A stretch of 64,000 nt of DNA from Octadecabacter sp. SW4 (lineage in GTDB: Bacteria; Pseudomonadota; Alphaproteobacteria; Rhodobacterales; Rhodobacteraceae), in contig NZ_CP042819.1 of NCBI RefSeq assembly GCF_008065155.1, positions 1,240,001 through 1,304,000 on the forward strand, written 5' to 3'. Positions 1-8,105 of the stretch are shown piece by piece. The notes beneath the pieces are model-generated. The model saw nothing but the letters and a program-made list of their open reading frames with translations, ran no database searches and had not been told where the DNA came from. The number at the start of each line of letters is the position of its first letter. The first letter of the stretch is position 1. A program made the translations under genes and the position numbers.

Positions 1-315
1 CATTCGGTTGTTCTTGACGCCACCTTCGTGGACCCGCAGCTGCGCGCCGCTGCCCAAAACCTGGCCGTGCGCGCAAACCTGCCCTTTCACGGTCTTTGGC
101 TCGCCGCGCCCGAGCACCTTCTTGAGGGGCGCCTGCGGTCACGGCAGGGTGACGCCTCTGACGCGGATATCGACGTCCTGAAACGCCAACTGACCGCCTG
201 GCGCGGGGAAATGACCTGGTTGCATATCGATGCGTCCGGTGACCCTCGATCAGTGCTCGAGCAGGTCAAGGCAACTGTTGCTGTGGATATGGCCCTTGAT
301 CCTTCTTGGGTCTAA
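1..315 (+). CDS. AAA-family ATPase / kinase-like protein, C-terminal fragment
   Basis: The gene runs in from the left edge, so only about the last 104 residues are visible and the start is unknown. The visible part reads as the C-terminal half of a P-loop kinase-like domain (AAA_33 type), with a strand 'SVVLDATF', a helix, then 'FHGLWLAAPEHLLEGRL', as in the ATPase half of the aminoglycoside-phosphotransferase/AAA two-domain proteins often found beside anaerobic acetate-metabolism genes. No Walker A is visible because it would lie upstream. The family call rests on fold-like pattern and is moderate. The gene faces the minus-strand alcohol dehydrogenase operon. Confidence 0.5.
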   Translation, partial: HSVVLDATFVDPQLRAAAQNLAVRANLPFHGLWLAAPEHLLEGRLRSRQGDASDADIDVLKRQLTAWRGEMTWLHIDASGDPRSVLEQVKATVAVDMALDPSWV

Positions 316-363
316 GCATCCGGTCAGACGCAGGACCCATCCTAAAACTGGGCCAGATAACCC

Positions 364-663
364 TCAGGCTTTCGTCAGGCCGTCAAGGTCGTTTTCGGAG
401 TATACGCGCCTTGGAACCACGGCGCCGCGCTCTGCCATCTGATGAAATGCGCCCGACTCTTTGCATAAATGCGGGGCGCCGGGCACGATCCCACGCGACG
501 TCTTGGCACAGAGTCCTGAAAGCGCGATGCGGGTGAGGGCAAGCATCTCGGTATCGGCCCGCCACCGATCAACGGCATCGGGCAGTTTGATACGCGCCAG
601 CCATCCGCGAGACCCGGCGACCAAGCAAGGGAATGCTGACAATATGTTGGTGCGGTGGCACGC
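364..663 (-). other. Open frame without usable start; possible gene remnant
   Basis: A minus-strand frame of 100 codons ends in TGA at 364-366 and is closed upstream by TAG at 664-666. Its codons favour G or C in third position as the real genes here do, and the segment from 'GSRGWLARIKLPDAV' to 'YSENDLDGLTKA' looks protein-like. It has no convincing Shine-Dalgarno/ATG start and I do not recognise the family. It may be the 3' end of a decayed gene. The rest of 316-801 shows nothing else I can support. Confidence 0.22.
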
Positions 664-801
664 CTATTCTTCCGTGAAAAAATCGACATGCAGCGCATGC
701 TGTCGTGAGGCCCACCTGGGTCTTCTGGTGGTTCATTATGGTTGGCTCCAACCGATCAAGCCGGTAAAAAACCCTTGAAAACAAATAGATATGTACCCGC
801 G

Positions 802-1785
802 TCAGGGAACCAGAACGGCGGCCCCGGTGACCCGCCCGGAGCGAAGGTCATCCAGCGCGCGATTGGCCTGTTCAAGGTGATAGGCCGTCGTTTCGGTCTC
901 TATGCCGGCTTCGAGGGCCAGCGGCAGAAATTTGTCACCATCGCTGCGCGTCAAGTTCGCAACCGAGCGGATGACCCGTTCATGCCACAAATCGGCGTAG
1001 GGGAACGTCGGGATATCACTCATATGAATACCGCCCGACACGACACAGCCGCCCTTGCGAACCGCCTTCAGTGCCTTTGGAATAAGCGCGCCGACCGGCG
1101 CAAAAATCAGCGCTGCGTCCAGCGGTTCGGGTGGGCTGGCGTCAGACGTGCCTGCCCAGACCGCGCCCAGACGACGGGCGAAGGCCTGCGCCGACTTGTC
1201 GCCGGGCCTGGTGAAGGCATAGACCTCTTTGCCTTGCCAGACGCAGAGCTGGCACAGGATATGCGCCGCCGCCCCGAACCCGTAAAGCCCGATGCGGTCG
1301 GCGGAACCAGCGCGCTTCAGCGTGCGATATCCGATCAGCCCCGCGCAAAGCAGTGGTGCCAGCCGCACCGGGTCCGCATCGTCGGGCAGAGGAAAGACAT
1401 ATGCGGCGTCTGCCACGCATAGTTCGGCATAGCCGCCGTTTCGGGTATAGCCCGTGAATGCTGGCGTGTCGCAAAGGTTCTCGCGATGTGCGCGGCAATG
1501 CGGACATGTCCCGCATGTGCGGCCCAGCCAAGGCACACCGGCCCGTTGGCCCAGTGTCAGACTGTCCACACCCGCGCCAAGCGCGTCGATACGCCCGACG
1601 ATCTCGTGCCCGGGTATCAGTGGAAGGATGGGATGGGACAGGTCGCCATCAAGAATATGCAAATCGGTGCGGCAGACGCCGCAGGCCTCTACCCTGAGCC
1701 GCACTTCGCCCGGCCCCGGGACGGGGTCGGGCAACTCGCGGGCGACCAGCGGGGCGTTCTGCTTTTCCAAGACCATCGCGCGCAT
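802..1785 (-). CDS. Zinc-dependent alcohol dehydrogenase (MDR family)
   Basis: A 327-residue medium-chain dehydrogenase/reductase that interconverts alcohols and aldehydes with NAD(P). The N-terminal GroES-like domain has the catalytic zinc ligands in 'CGVCRTDLH' and 'PGHEIVG'. The structural zinc site is the cysteine cluster 'CGTCPHCRAHRENLC'. The Rossmann segment 'GLYGFGAAAH' follows at about residue 165. Length and domain order fit the AdhA/AdhP-like single-domain pair. It lies about 100 bp downstream of the FNR-box cytochrome c on the same strand. No FNR-type palindrome is visible directly upstream, so read-through from the cytochrome promoter is plausible, which would suit a fermentative or aldehyde-handling role at low oxygen. 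The natural substrate cannot be read from sequence. Confidence 0.85.
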   Translation of the reverse strand: MRAMVLEKQNAPLVARELPDPVPGPGEVRLRVEACGVCRTDLHILDGDLSHPILPLIPGHEIVGRIDALGAGVDSLTLGQRAGVPWLGRTCGTCPHCRAHRENLCDTPAFTGYTRNGGYAELCVADAAYVFPLPDDADPVRLAPLLCAGLIGYRTLKRAGSADRIGLYGFGAAAHILCQLCVWQGKEVYAFTRPGDKSAQAFARRLGAVWAGTSDASPPEPLDAALIFAPVGALIPKALKAVRKGGCVVSGGIHMSDIPTFPYADLWHERVIRSVANLTRSDGDKFLPLALEAGIETETTAYHLEQANRALDDLRSGRVTGAAVLVP

Positions 1786-1885
1786 GGGTGTCCACTACCT
1801 GTTGTGGCAACCGGGCATTGCCACCTGATTTTCAGGACATTTCACAGAACAATGCCCCAATGCATCTTGTTGCGCTTCCGCCCGC

Positions 1886-2305
1886 CTATTCCTGTATTGA
1901 TTGCAGGTAGGTGGCAAGCGACAGGATCCGCCCGCGCACGATCACTTCTGCGCCATACTCCCCCGACGTGCGGATCGATTCTTCCTTGTAGCGGTCGCCC
2001 CAAACCGGCATCAACGTGCCGTGCGGACCCAAACCAGACCGTCCGTCGATGATCTGGATGACCTCGAGAAGCGGAAATTCACCATCGTTCTGTTCGGAAA
2101 GTGAGGTCAGAGAAGGGGTGTTGACGCTTAAAAACTGAGCGACTTCGCCGTCACCCTTGGCTGTGTCACCATGGCAGGACGAGCAATAGTTCATGTATTC
2201 CTGCCGCCCGGTTTCCTGCGATATTGCGGGCGTGGCCGAAAGAGAGAACGCCGCAACCGCAAGCACTGAAAAAGCTTGCGCGAAATGTCCACAATTATAA
2301 ATCAT
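1886..2305 (-). CDS. Periplasmic monohaem cytochrome c, FNR-box controlled
   Basis: A 139-residue secreted c-type cytochrome. The chosen ATG (2305) is followed by a Sec signal peptide ending near 'ATPAIS', and is preceded by AAGGAAAG as ribosome binding site. Longer upstream starts would put charged sequence before the signal. The haem is attached at 'CSSCH' and the likely distal methionine is in 'LMPVWGD'. It resembles the second small cytochrome at 33905-34321 in the haem site, the MPVWGD motif and the C-terminal LYL/TYL-SIQE tail, so the two are paralogues. An FNR-type box lies 65 bp upstream. It probably carries electrons to a terminal oxidase or reductase at low oxygen; the partner is not shown here. 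Confidence 0.85.
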   Translation of the reverse strand: MIYNCGHFAQAFSVLAVAAFSLSATPAISQETGRQEYMNYCSSCHGDTAKGDGEVAQFLSVNTPSLTSLSEQNDGEFPLLEVIQIIDGRSGLGPHGTLMPVWGDRYKEESIRTSGEYGAEVIVRGRILSLATYLQSIQE

Positions 2306-2369
2306 GATATCTTTCCTTCTTGGTTTTGAAAATCCTGATTCACCTTGCTCTGGGAAAACCCTCGGTGCA

Positions 2370-2383
2370 TTGACGGCTATCAA
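2370..2383. promoter_or_regulatory. FNR/FnrL-type box upstream of cytochrome c
   Basis: TTGACGGCTATCAA matches the FNR consensus TTGAY-N4-RTCAA. It lies between the acyl carrier protein stop and the cytochrome c start, 65 bp before the ATG at 2305, which is a normal position for an activator. A similar palindrome at 7614 precedes acsA and another at 33796 precedes the paralogous cytochrome. Confidence 0.75.
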
Positions 2384-2409
2384 TCTCCAGCGCGGCGGAC
2401 CGTTGTCGA

Positions 2410-2655
2410 TCACGTCACCCGATCGGTCAGATAGGACACCGCAAGCGCCAGCGTGGCGATCTTGGGATAATCCGTTTCCGGGATGTCGATATTCAGCCTT
2501 CGATGCAGCGCGGTCACCAGGTTCAGGACATCCATCGAGTCGAGTTCCAGATCGTCCTGCAGGTGATCGTCCTCGCCCAGGGTCGCGGCGTTGATGTCGG
2601 GGGCGATGGCGAGCAGTTCTTCGGTGAAAGCGGTGCGAATGTCATCTTTGGTCAT
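2410..2655 (-). CDS. Acyl carrier protein encoded in the pyruvate dehydrogenase operon
   Basis: An 81-residue acyl carrier protein. The phosphopantetheine attachment serine sits in 'LELDSMDVLN', in an acidic four-helix frame of usual ACP length. The start ATG at 2655 overlaps the TGA of the E2 gene by 4 bp (ATGA), so it is translationally coupled to the pyruvate dehydrogenase genes. It is clearly not the fatty-acid operon acpP by context and is more divergent in the surroundings of the serine. An ACP in an acsA-pdh operon is unusual; it could accept an acetyl or other acyl group made by the upstream enzymes, but nothing in the window shows a partner. Family call strong, role unknown. Confidence 0.85.
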   Translation of the reverse strand: MTKDDIRTAFTEELLAIAPDINAATLGEDDHLQDDLELDSMDVLNLVTALHRRLNIDIPETDYPKIATLALAVSYLTDRVT

Positions 2656-3875
2656 AGTGTCTCCGGCGAAGCGATGAGGGATTGGAACTCTTTGATAAAG
2701 TGAGCCGCCTGTCGACCGTCGCTCACGCGGTGATCGACCGACAGGGTCAATGAAACAACGGTCCGTGGCTCGACCGCGCCGCCCACGACCCATGGGCGCA
2801 GCTTGGGCGCCCCCAGGCCGATCAGCGCGACCTGCGGCGGAAAGATCACGCCGGCCATCGCCTCGGCCCCGGTTTCGCCCAGGCTGGAAAGCGTGATCGT
2901 ACCTTCGGTCATTTCCGAGGATCGGAGCCGCCCCGTCCGCGCGCGGGAAACCAGATCGCGCATACCCGCCATCGTCTTGTCGATCGACATCGCGCCCGCG
3001 TCGATCAACGCCGGGGCGACCAAACCGCCGCCCCGCAAGGCCACGGCGACGCCGACGTTTACCTGATCGGCTGGGCGCAGGGAGCCGTCGACGAATTGCC
3101 CGTTCACCGAAGGCACCTTTGCCGCAGCCAGCGCCGTGGCCCGCACGAACAGCGCACCCAAGAGCAGCCGGTCCGAGGGCGCCCGATCTGCGTTCCGGGC
3201 GTCCATCCAGTCGAGGGCGGGCTGCACATCGATGGTCTCTGACAGGTAGAAATGCGGGATCGTCTGTTTGGAGCGCGCCATCGCCGAGGCGATGGCCTTG
3301 CGCATCTCGACCATCGGCGAGGCGGTCTGCACCGTCGCTGTGACCGGTTTGCGCGCCTCCAGATCCGTCAGCAGAACCGCGCCCGCCGGTCCGCTTCCTG
3401 TGATCGTTGCCAGGTCGATCCCAAGTTCACTGGCACGGACGCGCGCGGCAGGCGAGGCAGGGGTGGCACCGCCGGGCAGTGGGGCCGTAACCGCAGGGTC
3501 AGGCCTGGCTTCGGGCTTGTCGGCAACCACCGGATGGGGGGCGGTTTTCGGCCTGTCGGCAATGGCTGGTGCGGGCATGGTTTCGGGCTTGGCGGCAACA
3601 GTCGGCGCTGCGGGCTGCTTGGGTGCGGGGGCGGCCTCGTCGGGGCCAAGGATCAGCGCCAGCGGCGCGCCCACGGGCAGGGTCGCACCAAGATCGGCCT
3701 GCAATTCCAGCACTTTTCCGTCGTCGAAGCATTCGATTTCGATGGCGCCCTTCTGGGTCTCGACCACCGCGACTGCGTCGCCTCGATGCACCTCGTCGCC
3801 CGGTTTCACCAGCCACTCGACCAGCGTGCCCGCCTCCATGTCGGCCCCGAGTGACGGCATGGTGAAAATACCCAT
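2652..3875 (-). CDS. 2-oxo acid dehydrogenase E2, dihydrolipoamide acetyltransferase
   Basis: A 407-residue E2 that passes the acetyl group from E1 to CoA. An N-terminal lipoyl domain (about 1-78) carries the lipoylated lysine in 'VETQKGAIE' (K42). A long Ala/Pro-rich linker follows, then a peripheral-subunit-binding domain around 140-172 ('RVRASELGIDL', 'GSGPAGAVLLTDLE'), then the catalytic acyltransferase domain ending with 'SVDHRVSDG' (catalytic His about 382). There is one lipoyl domain. The start overlaps the E1 stop (TGATG) and the stop overlaps the ACP start (ATGA). No E3 (lipoamide dehydrogenase) gene follows, so E3 must come from elsewhere in the genome. Confidence 0.92.
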   Translation of the reverse strand: MGIFTMPSLGADMEAGTLVEWLVKPGDEVHRGDAVAVVETQKGAIEIECFDDGKVLELQADLGATLPVGAPLALILGPDEAAPAPKQPAAPTVAAKPETMPAPAIADRPKTAPHPVVADKPEARPDPAVTAPLPGGATPASPAARVRASELGIDLATITGSGPAGAVLLTDLEARKPVTATVQTASPMVEMRKAIASAMARSKQTIPHFYLSETIDVQPALDWMDARNADRAPSDRLLLGALFVRATALAAAKVPSVNGQFVDGSLRPADQVNVGVAVALRGGGLVAPALIDAGAMSIDKTMAGMRDLVSRARTGRLRSSEMTEGTITLSSLGETGAEAMAGVIFPPQVALIGLGAPKLRPWVVGGAVEPRTVVSLTLSVDHRVSDGRQAAHFIKEFQSLIASPETL

Positions 3876-5872
3876 CAGGCCCGTCCCAACATCGCTCGTG
3901 CGGCCGCCACGATGCCGGGCACCTGCGGTATCGCCGCGTCTTCCAGATGTTTGGGATAGGGGATCGGAACTTCTGCCGAGCAGACACGCCCCACCGGTGC
4001 ATCAAGCGACCAAAAGGCCTGCTCCATGATCCGGGCCGACACCTCGGCGGCCAGTGATCCGCTGCGCCAGCCCTCGTCCACGATCAATGCGCGGCGCGTC
4101 TTTGTAACAGAAGCCATGATCGTGGCGTCATCCAGCGGGCGAAGACTGCGCAGGTCGATCACATCGGCCTCGATCCCGTCACTTGCCAACTCCTCTGCTG
4201 CTTGCAACGTCTTGAACAGCGACCCGCCATACGTGATCAGGGTCAGGTCGCGCCCCTCGCGCCGCAATCTGGCTTTCGCGATATCGACCGCACCGGTGTT
4301 GCTGTCTATCTTGCCCGTCATGTTGTAAAGCATCACATTCTCGAAGATCAGCACCGGGTCATGGTCCTGAAGCGCTGTCCAGAGCATGCCGCGCGCGTCC
4401 TCCAGCGTGGCAGGGGCCAGAACCTTCAGCCCCGGAATATGCGCATACCAACCTTCCAGGCTATGCGAATGCTGCGCCGCCAATTGCTTGCCCGCCCCGG
4501 TCGCCATGCGGATCACCAGCGGAACGCCGAATTGGCCGCCCGACATGTGCCGGATCGTCGCCGCGGTGTTCATGATCTGGTCGAGGGCCAGCAACGAAAA
4601 ATTGACGGTCATCAGTTCGACGATCGGCCGCATCCCGACCGTCGCCGCGCCGATGCCCGCGCCGGTGAACCCGCTTTCCGACAGCGGCGTGTCGCGGATC
4701 CGGTCCTCGCCGAATTCCGCCATCAAGCCTTTCGAGACCGCGTAGCAGCCGCCATAGGCCCCCACGTCCTCGCCCATGAGGAAGACCCTGTCGTCACGGA
4801 TCATCGCGTCGCGGATCGCCTGTTTCACCGCCTCGCGGTAGGTGATTTCCACAAGCGCGCCCGCGGGCTTTGTTGGTTCGGGCGGTGCGGGCGCCGGTCC
4901 ATGCACGTTCTGTGCCAGCTGTTCGACCGGCTCCCATGTTGCGTCCTCGGCAAAGGCCACGGCATGGGCGATCTCGGCATCGGCCTCGGCTTCGATCTGG
5001 TCCACATCGTTGTCGTGGATCAGGTGGTTCTCAAGCAGCCAGCCTTGGAAGCGGACGATCGGGCCGTGCTTGCGCCACTCATCGATCTCGGCCTTGTCGC
5101 GATAGAGTTGCGCGTCGAACATGGAATGCGCGCGGAACCGGTAGGTCTTGCACTCGATGAACATCGGTTTGCCGGTCTCGCGGATTTTCGCGATGGCCTT
5201 GCGCGCGGCAACCTCGACTGCGACGACGTCCATGCCGTCGACCTGGTGCGCCTCCAGCCCGTATGAGGCTGCCTTTTCGCGGATATCGATTTCCGACTCG
5301 GTCCGTGTCAGCGCCGAACCCATCGCGTAGCCGTTGTTCTCGCAGACGAACAGAACCGGCAGGGACCAGAGCGCAGCCAAGTTCATCGCCTCGTGAAATT
5401 CGCCTTCCGCAACGGCGCCCTCGCCAAAGAAACAGGTCGTCACCCTGTCCGCACCCTGCATCCTGTCCCCTAGCGCGAGGCCAGTCGCCAGCGGCAGACC
5501 GCCGCCCACGATCGCGTTGCCGCCATAGAAATTGGTGTCGGCATCGAAAAGATGCATCGATCCGCCGCGCCCCCCCGAGCACCCTTCGGCCTTGCCATAC
5601 ATCTCGGCCATGATTTTCGTCATGGCTACGCCGCGGATCAATGCGTGCCCGTGCTCGCGGTAAGTGGCGACGACGCGATCCAGCGGTCCCAGAACCGGGA
5701 TGACCCCGGCGGCAATTGCCTCTTCCCCGTTATAGAGATGCAGGAAGCCACGGATTTTTTCTTGGGTATATAACTCGGCACACTTGTCCTCGAAACGGCG
5801 CACGCGGATCATGTCGCGGAGCAGCGCAAGAACATGATTTCGGTCAAGTTTGGGCTTGTCTGGTGCACTCAT
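3875..5872 (-). CDS. Pyruvate dehydrogenase E1, fused alpha and beta subunits
   Basis: A 665-residue single chain holding both halves of a thiamine-diphosphate E1. Residues 1 to about 320 are PdhA-like: '[10 protein letters not shown]', the TPP-binding stretch from '[16 protein letters not shown]' to 'ENNGYAM', and the alpha phosphorylation-loop region '[10 protein letters not shown]'. An Ala/Pro linker follows at about 320-338. Residues about 340-665 are PdhB-like ('[12 protein letters not shown]', '[13 protein letters not shown]', '[11 protein letters not shown]'). Usual bacterial E1 is either alpha+beta on separate genes or the unrelated homodimeric AceE, so this is an end-to-end alpha-beta fusion. 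The start overlaps the acsA stop by ATGA. With E2 it should convert pyruvate to acetyl-CoA; 2-oxo acid specificity is inferred from similarity to pyruvate enzymes. Confidence 0.9.
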   Translation of the reverse strand: MSAPDKPKLDRNHVLALLRDMIRVRRFEDKCAELYTQEKIRGFLHLYNGEEAIAAGVIPVLGPLDRVVATYREHGHALIRGVAMTKIMAEMYGKAEGCSGGRGGSMHLFDADTNFYGGNAIVGGGLPLATGLALGDRMQGADRVTTCFFGEGAVAEGEFHEAMNLAALWSLPVLFVCENNGYAMGSALTRTESEIDIREKAASYGLEAHQVDGMDVVAVEVAARKAIAKIRETGKPMFIECKTYRFRAHSMFDAQLYRDKAEIDEWRKHGPIVRFQGWLLENHLIHDNDVDQIEAEADAEIAHAVAFAEDATWEPVEQLAQNVHGPAPAPPEPTKPAGALVEITYREAVKQAIRDAMIRDDRVFLMGEDVGAYGGCYAVSKGLMAEFGEDRIRDTPLSESGFTGAGIGAATVGMRPIVELMTVNFSLLALDQIMNTAATIRHMSGGQFGVPLVIRMATGAGKQLAAQHSHSLEGWYAHIPGLKVLAPATLEDARGMLWTALQDHDPVLIFENVMLYNMTGKIDSNTGAVDIAKARLRREGRDLTLITYGGSLFKTLQAAEELASDGIEADVIDLRSLRPLDDATIMASVTKTRRALIVDEGWRSGSLAAEVSARIMEQAFWSLDAPVGRVCSAEVPIPYPKHLEDAAIPQVPGIVAAARAMLGRA

Positions 5873-7560
5873 GTCTCATCGGTCTCCAGCGTGGAAATGT
5901 CGCCCTCCGGAAGGCCCAGTTCGCGCGCCTTGAGCAGCCGTCGCATGATCTTGCCAGAACGGGTCTTGGGCAGGGTTTCGCGGAAAACCACCGCGCGCGG
6001 AGAAACTGCCGGGCCAAGCCTTTTGCGGGCATGGCCGCGCAATTCGCGCTCCAGCGCCTCGCCAGCCGTGAAACCCGGGTTCAGCGTGACATAGGCCTTC
6101 ACGATCTCGCCTGCGGTTTGGTCGGGCAAGCCAATAACGCCCGCTTCGGCAACCGCAGGGTGCTCGATCAACGTGCTTTCCACCTCGAAGGGCCCAACCA
6201 GGTGGCCCGAGGTCTTGATCAGGTCGTCGGCCCGTCCGACAAACCAGAAATACCCATCCTCGTCCCGCATGGCGAGGTCGCCCGACAGATACCATCCGCC
6301 CACGAAGCACTTGTCGTAGCGCGCCTGCTCGTTCAGGTAGGCCCGCATCATTGACGGCCAGCCAGGTCGGAGCGCCAGTTCGCCGACTTCGCCGGTGCCC
6401 AGTTCCTTTAGCGAACCGTTCCCGCGTTCCACGATACCGGCCTCGATCCCCGGCATGGGCTTGCCCATCGAGCCGGGCTTGACCGTCATACCGGGCAGGT
6501 TGGCGATCATGATCCCGCCGGTCTCGGTTTGCCACCAATTGTCGTGAAACGGCTGGCCGAACACTTTTTCCGACCAGACGACCGCTTCGGGGTTCAGCGG
6601 CTCTCCAACACTGGCAAGGAACCTGAGCGAGGAAAAGTCGTATGGCTTTGCCACGTCCGCGCCCGAGCGCATCATCATTCGGATCGCGGTTGGCGCGGAA
6701 TACCAGACTTCGATTTTTTCCCGCTCGATCGTGGCATACCAGCGATCCAGGTCGAACTCTGCCTCGTCCACGATCATCTTCACCCGTTGAACGAGCGGGG
6801 CGATGATCCCGTAGGACGTGCCGGTGACCCAGCCGGGATCGGCCGTGCACCAATAGGTCGTTCCGGGCGTCAAATCCAGCGCGTGCCGCCCCGAGAATGC
6901 GTGGTAAAGCACCGCCGCGTGGACATGGACAGCACCTTTTGGCCGCCCCGTCGTGCCGGACGTGAAATGGATCAGTGCCGGATCCTCGGGCCGGGTGGGG
7001 ACGGTGTCGAAATCGGGCGATGCAGCGGCCATCGCGGGGCCGAGAGCGACGCAGCCCTCGGCCGCATTCTCGCCGGTCACAAGGACCAGCTTCAGCGTCG
7101 CGATCTCGTCGCGCCAAGCCGCGACCTTGCGTTTGTAAAGTTCGGGCGTTGTAATCAGCACCTTCGCGGCGCCGATCTCCATCCGGGTGCGGATGGGTTC
7201 CGGTCCGAAGGCAGAGAAGAGCGGTGTGAAAACCATGCCCGCCTTCAACGTGCCAAGCGCGGCTATGTAGAGCTCGGGGATGCGACCCACCAACGCGAAA
7301 ACGCTGTCGCCAGACGACAGCCCGTGCGCGGCAAGGACGTTTGCAAAACGCGAGGATTGACGGGCCATGTCGGCATAGCTCAGCTCTTGCCGATCTCGGC
7401 CTTTGCCGAGCCAGAGCATGGCAATCTCATCCCCGTGTCCGTGCATTACATGCCGGTCCGCCGCCTCATGGGCGATGTTGAGCATACCGCTGGGCATGTC
7501 GAGCATCGCGCGGGCCTCGGCCCACGGGTCCAGATCATTGCTTTCTGCCCAGTTGGTCAT
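5869..7560 (-). CDS. acsA: Acetyl-CoA synthetase-like AMP-forming acyl-CoA ligase
   Basis: A 563-residue member of the ANL superfamily that activates acetate or a short acid to its acyl-AMP and then acyl-CoA. Visible motifs are the P-loop '[14 protein letters not shown]', 'WWQTETGG', the hinge region '[15 protein letters not shown]' and '[12 protein letters not shown]', and the C-terminal catalytic lysine in 'TRSGKIMRR' (about 537). It is shorter than housekeeping Acs (about 650). The ATG at 7560 is chosen because AGGAGGA lies 8-14 bp upstream; an earlier in-frame start at 7614 would fall inside the FNR box. It is the first gene of acsA, E1, E2, acp, all joined by 1-4 bp overlaps. Confidence 0.85.
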   Translation of the reverse strand: MTNWAESNDLDPWAEARAMLDMPSGMLNIAHEAADRHVMHGHGDEIAMLWLGKGRDRQELSYADMARQSSRFANVLAAHGLSSGDSVFALVGRIPELYIAALGTLKAGMVFTPLFSAFGPEPIRTRMEIGAAKVLITTPELYKRKVAAWRDEIATLKLVLVTGENAAEGCVALGPAMAAASPDFDTVPTRPEDPALIHFTSGTTGRPKGAVHVHAAVLYHAFSGRHALDLTPGTTYWCTADPGWVTGTSYGIIAPLVQRVKMIVDEAEFDLDRWYATIEREKIEVWYSAPTAIRMMMRSGADVAKPYDFSSLRFLASVGEPLNPEAVVWSEKVFGQPFHDNWWQTETGGIMIANLPGMTVKPGSMGKPMPGIEAGIVERGNGSLKELGTGEVGELALRPGWPSMMRAYLNEQARYDKCFVGGWYLSGDLAMRDEDGYFWFVGRADDLIKTSGHLVGPFEVESTLIEHPAVAEAGVIGLPDQTAGEIVKAYVTLNPGFTAGEALERELRGHARKRLGPAVSPRAVVFRETLPKTRSGKIMRRLLKARELGLPEGDISTLETDET

Positions 7561-7613
7561 CAACGGAAGGTCCTCCTCATTGCGTAGACTGGGGTGGGGC
7601 GGGCGAGGCCGCA

Positions 7614-7627
7614 TTGACGGCGATCAA
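7614..7627. promoter_or_regulatory. FNR/FnrL-type box upstream of acsA-pdh operon
   Basis: TTGACGGCGATCAA fits TTGAY-N4-RTCAA and lies 54 bp before the acsA start at 7560. It shares the central GGC with the box at 2370. It is placed to activate the acsA-E1-E2-acp operon when oxygen is low. Confidence 0.72.
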
Positions 7628-7640
7628 TACACCCAACGGG

Positions 7641-7824
7641 TCAATCGCCGTCGTGTTCGCCATGAACCGGCGCTGCCAGCAACACTGCATCCAAGCGTGT
7701 CAGGTCGATGTGATCGGCATGCGCGTTCGGCCATATGACCCGCATCCGCAAGCCAATCCGCTGCCACGCGGAAAATCCTGCGGGTTTGACAATCGGTCAA
7801 GGCCCAGGGGACGTGGATTTTCAT
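7641..7824 (-). pseudogene. Truncated flavodoxin / HemG-like protein remnant
   Basis: From ATG at 7824 the minus strand reads 'MKIHVPWALTDCQTRRI' then 'VAADWLADAGH', the FMN-loop and first helix of a flavodoxin-fold protein of the HemG/protoporphyrinogen-oxidase type (compare the common pattern A-T/S-x-G-Q-T-R-K/R-I). Around 7705-7720 the frame is lost; in the next frame it continues 'NAHADHIDLTRLD' and 'AVLLAAPVHGEHDGD' and stops at 7641. The second half of the roughly 170-residue family is missing, and the acsA promoter begins just beyond. This looks like a gene cut down and frameshifted. Family assignment is from memory of motifs and is moderate. The adjoining 7825-8105 holds no gene I can support. 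Confidence 0.45.
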
Positions 7825-8105
7825 CACTCGCCCCTTGATCACTTCAAACCGGCGGCAGTGACGGCTTTCAATTGGATCGCAGACCGGCGTTGCGAGCGGT
7901 CAATGCTCCGCGCGGTCGCATTAGCATCCCTAGGGCAGGTGCGTGCAAGCCATCTGATCCGTCGCGATCTGCCGGACTCTCTCAACCGCACACGCCGTTT
8001 GTCGCATTCACAGCACGATCCATTGATGACCGCCAACATCGGTTTGGTCGCAATTGGGAAAATGATAGGTAGGACAAGCCACTTGGACATGCGGGAGAAT
8101 CACCT

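Noticed and set aside
4202..5266. Plus-strand frame of 354 codons inside the E1 gene
   Set aside because: Shadow of the high-GC E1 coding strand with no recognisable domain.
7786..7800. TTGACAATCGGTCAA as a fourth FNR box
   Set aside because: The half-sites are five bases apart instead of four, so the two halves would be out of register for FNR.
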